This document shows, one piece after another, positions 61,490 to 64,000 of a DNA stretch of 64,000 bases. The notes under the pieces were generated by a model, which was not told where the DNA came from, made no database searches, and saw nothing but the letters and a program-made list of their open reading frames with translations. Both the position numbers and the translations under genes were made by a program. This stretch comes from Dietzia sp. ANT_WB102 (GTDB taxonomy: Bacteria; Actinomycetota; Actinomycetes; Mycobacteriales; Mycobacteriaceae), in contig NZ_VOBA01000001.1 in the NCBI RefSeq assembly GCF_008369165.1, positions 372,001 through 436,000 of the forward strand. The letters are read 5' to 3'. Each line of letters starts with the position of its first letter. Positions within the stretch are counted from its first letter, which is position 1.

Positions 61490-63144
61490 TGCGCGTCATG
61501 GCCCAGATGTCCATGGTGATGAACCTGGACAAGTGCATCGGATGCCACACGTGTTCGGTGACCTGTAAGCAGGCCTGGACCAACCGGTCCGGCACCGAAT
61601 ACATGTGGTGGAACAACGTCGAGACGAGGCCGGGCCTGGGCTACCCACGCACGTACGAGGACCAGGAACGGTGGAAGGGCGGCTGGGAACTCGGGAAGAA
61701 TGGCCGGCTCAGGCTCAAGGCCGGCGGCCGCATGAAGAAGCTGCTGCAGATCTTCTCCAGCCCCACCATGCCGTCTATCGACGACTACTACGAGCCGTGG
61801 ACGTATGACTACGACGTGCTCGTGTCCTCCCCACTTCAGGAGCACACCCCGGTCGCCCGGCCCTACTCCCTGATCAGCGGCAAGCCCATGAAGATCACGT
61901 GGTCCGCCAACTGGGACGACGACCTCGGCGGTTCGCCCACCCACATGAAGGACGATCCGATCCTCGGCAAGATCAGCGAGGAGATCAAGACCGAGTTCGA
62001 AGAGACCTTCATGTTCTACCTGCCGCGAATCTGCGAGCACTGCCTCAACCCGTCGTGTGTGTCCTCCTGCCCGTCTGGAGCGATGTACAAGCGGGTAGAG
62101 GACGGCATCGTGCTGGTGGACCAGGATAAGTGCCGCGGTTGGCGCCAGTGCGTGACCGGCTGTCCGTACAAGAAGGTGTACTTCAACCACCGCACGGGCA
62201 AAGCCGAAAAATGTACGTTCTGTTTCCCGCGCATCGAGGTGGGAATACCCACCGTGTGCTCGGAGACCTGCGTGGGGCGGCTCCGGTACATCGGGCTGAT
62301 CCTCTACGACGCGGACAAGGTGCTCGAGGCCGCGTCGGTGCCCGACGAGCACGACCTGCTCGCCGCACAGCGCGAGAGTTTTCTCGACCCGAACGACCCC
62401 GAGGTCATCGCGGCCGCCCGGGAAGCCGGGATTCCGGATGACTGGATCGAGGGCGCGCAGCGCTCGCCGATCTGGCAGCTCATCTCCCGGTTCGAGGTGG
62501 CCCTGCCGCTGCATCCGGAGTACCGCACCATGCCGATGGTCTGGTACATCCCGCCGCTGTCCCCCATCGTCGACCGCGTCGCCGCCGACGGCGGTGACGG
62601 TGAGGACGCCGACACCCTGTTCGGGGCGATCGACACCATGCGCATCCCGATGGAGTACCTGGCGGAGTTGTTCACCGCCGGCGACGTGGACACCATTCAG
62701 GTGGTGCTCAACCGTCTGGCCGCGATGCGCACCTACATGCGCGACATCAACCTCGGTCGGGAGCCCCGCAGCGAGATCTGCGACGCCGTGGGGATGAGCG
62801 AAGAAGACGTGTACGACATGTACCGCCTCCTCGCCCTGGCCCATTACGACGAGCGGTACGTCATCCCCACCGCCCACCAGGAGCAAGCTCACTCTCTTGA
62901 GGAACTGGTCACCGAGTGCAGTCTCGACTACGACGGCGGCCCCGGGATGATGGGCGAGTCCGGGCCGTTCGGTGAAGGTTCCGGCGACCAGGCACTGCCG
63001 ATCGCGGTTGAGAGCTTCCACGCTCTCAAGCAACGGCAGACCTCCGACACGATCGCCTCCCCCGGCGACAAGAAGCGGCGTGTCAACCTCCTCAACTGGG
63101 ATGGCGTCGGCACCGGTGGCCTGTTCCCGCGGAACGAGGGCTGA
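61489..63144 (+). CDS. narH: Respiratory nitrate reductase beta subunit NarH
   Basis: The 551-residue Fe-S subunit passes electrons from NarI to NarG. The four cysteine groups begin with CIGCHTCSVTC (Cys16, 19, 22, 26). CEHCLNPSCVSSCPSG follows, then CRGWRQCVTGCPYKK, in which Trp replaces a Cys, the mark of the 3Fe-4S cluster. CTFCFPRIEVGIPTVCSETC supplies the last. The length is normal. The ATG overlaps the narG stop (TGATG). Confidence 0.98.
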   Translation: MRVMAQMSMVMNLDKCIGCHTCSVTCKQAWTNRSGTEYMWWNNVETRPGLGYPRTYEDQERWKGGWELGKNGRLRLKAGGRMKKLLQIFSSPTMPSIDDYYEPWTYDYDVLVSSPLQEHTPVARPYSLISGKPMKITWSANWDDDLGGSPTHMKDDPILGKISEEIKTEFEETFMFYLPRICEHCLNPSCVSSCPSGAMYKRVEDGIVLVDQDKCRGWRQCVTGCPYKKVYFNHRTGKAEKCTFCFPRIEVGIPTVCSETCVGRLRYIGLILYDADKVLEAASVPDEHDLLAAQRESFLDPNDPEVIAAAREAGIPDDWIEGAQRSPIWQLISRFEVALPLHPEYRTMPMVWYIPPLSPIVDRVAADGGDGEDADTLFGAIDTMRIPMEYLAELFTAGDVDTIQVVLNRLAAMRTYMRDINLGREPRSEICDAVGMSEEDVYDMYRLLALAHYDERYVIPTAHQEQAHSLEELVTECSLDYDGGPGMMGESGPFGEGSGDQALPIAVESFHALKQRQTSDTIASPGDKKRRVNLLNWDGVGTGGLFPRNEG

Positions 63145-63147
63145 GCC

Positions 63148-63870
63148 GTGGCACCACAGTTCCTCGCCGGCACCGGCTTCGGCAGCGACCTGTTCGAACG
63201 GGTGCGACGGGCCGTCACTCCCGGGTCGGGGCCCCACGTCGGCCGCGGGGCCCCCGGTGACCAGGTGCTCTACCAGGCCGTCTCATTGCTGCTCGACTAC
63301 CCGACCGCCGAGCTCCTCGAGCGGCTTCCACTCATCCGCGAGCTGGCCGTCGACCGGGGCGAGGTCGCCCGCCCGCTGCTGGGACTGATCGAGCACCTCG
63401 AATCGACACCGCTGGGTGAGGCACAGGAGGAGTACGTCGAGACCTTCGACCTGCGTCGCCGCTGCTGTCTCTACCTGACGTACTACCGCTACGGCGACAC
63501 CCGCAAGCGCGGGACGGCCCTGGTCGACTTCGTCGAGACATACAAGTCGGTCGGCGCCGTGCTCGACGCCGCAGAGTTGCCCGACCACCTGGGCGTCCTG
63601 CTGGAGTTCGGCGCCCAGCACGACCTCGCACGCTGCCGGGCACTTCTCGTGCAGCACCGTCCGGGGCTGGAATTGCTCCGGATCGCCCTGACCGACCGTG
63701 GTTCCGCCTGGGCGTTCGCACTTGAGACGGTCTCGGCGACACTCCCTCCGATCGGTGGCGACGATCACGACGCCGTCCGTCGACTCATCGCTCAGGGGCC
63801 GCCCGACGAAGAGGTCGGCCTCGAAGCATTCACCTCCTCGTCCTACCTGGAAAGCGGGGCCCGACCATGA
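63148..63870 (+). CDS. narJ: Nitrate reductase assembly chaperone NarJ
   Basis: The 240-residue TorD-like chaperone helps insert the molybdenum cofactor and Fe-S cluster into NarG before membrane attachment. LYQAVSLLLDYPTAELLERLP, YVETFDLRRRCCLYLTYYRYGDTRKRG and LPDHLGVLLEFGA are characteristic. The start is the GTG at 63148, 3 bp after the narH stop. Its stop overlaps the narI start (ATGA). Confidence 0.96.
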   Translation: MAPQFLAGTGFGSDLFERVRRAVTPGSGPHVGRGAPGDQVLYQAVSLLLDYPTAELLERLPLIRELAVDRGEVARPLLGLIEHLESTPLGEAQEEYVETFDLRRRCCLYLTYYRYGDTRKRGTALVDFVETYKSVGAVLDAAELPDHLGVLLEFGAQHDLARCRALLVQHRPGLELLRIALTDRGSAWAFALETVSATLPPIGGDDHDAVRRLIAQGPPDEEVGLEAFTSSSYLESGARP

Positions 63871-64000
63871 CCGACGTAGCGATCCCGGACGTCCTCCTGT
63901 GGGTGGTCCTGCCCTATGTCGCCCTGGCGATCTTCATCGTGGGTCACTGGTGGCGGTACCGCTACGACAAGTTCGGCTGGACCACCAGATCCAGTCAGCT
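63867..64000 (+). CDS. narI: Nitrate reductase gamma subunit NarI (partial, window end)
   Basis: Only the first 44 codons are in the window. The visible sequence has a first transmembrane helix (LLWVVLPYVALAIFIVGHWWRYRYDKFGW), which matches the start of NarI, the heme b subunit that draws electrons from the quinol pool. The ATG at 63867 overlaps the narJ stop. The gene runs off the right edge. Confidence 0.92.
   Translation, partial: MTDVAIPDVLLWVVLPYVALAIFIVGHWWRYRYDKFGWTTRSSQ

Overview
The window is a high-GC actinobacterial chromosome segment. Several features point to the mycolic-acid group (order Mycobacteriales/Corynebacteriales): DUF4921, DUF5926, DUF4328 and DUF6474 proteins, a GabD2-type dehydrogenase, a GT87 (PimE-like) mannosyltransferase, FadD-type acyl-CoA ligases, candidate CRP/GlxR-type operators, and many apparently leaderless genes with TAGGCT-like -10 boxes. 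Dietzia is my best guess at the genus. That is an inference from gene content, not a database match. I see no rRNA, tRNA, CRISPR array, prophage or insertion sequence, and nearly all of the window is protein-coding.

Layout. 0-9 kb holds housekeeping and stress genes: DUF5926, a glycerophosphodiesterase, a DUF4328 membrane protein, DUF488, a cold-shock protein, msrA, a NUDIX hydrolase, sodA, a Tat-exported neutral ceramidase and an SDR dehydrogenase. 9-24 kb mixes intracellular enzymes (RecB-like nuclease, CopC-domain protein, gabD2, TipA-like MerR regulator, SDR, cardiolipin synthase, a degenerate amidohydrolase, an RraA-like protein) with a scattered set of secreted Gly-Ser-Leu-rich (GSL) proteins. 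23.7-29.8 kb is the gltBD glutamate synthase operon. 30-36 kb has two more GSL proteins, a DUF4921 HIT-like protein, a glutaredoxin-like membrane protein and an APH/AAA kinase fusion. 36-41 kb has glycerate kinase, a DUF559 protein, a single-domain glutamate-synthase-like flavoenzyme and an HD-like protein. 41-44 kb is an aldehyde dehydrogenase/DUF779/GAF-regulator cluster. 44-48 kb has two convergent acyl-CoA ligases. 48-51 kb has cysK-cysE and a GT87 mannosyltransferase.

50.9 kb to the end is a nitrate-respiration block. fdhD, a TetR regulator and a MobA-MoeA fusion supply or use molybdenum cofactor. An NsrR-like Fe-S repressor and flavohemoglobin handle nitric oxide. narK-narG-narH-narJ-narI (narI cut by the window end) encode nitrate/nitrite transport and respiratory nitrate reductase. 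The nar genes overlap at almost every junction, so they probably form one translationally coupled operon.

The least explained material is the GSL family: five signal-peptide proteins full of Gly-Ser(-Leu) repeats within 27 kb, one with an LAVTG sortase-type C-terminus, plus a smaller exported protein sharing an ELPPLP motif. I know of no function for them.
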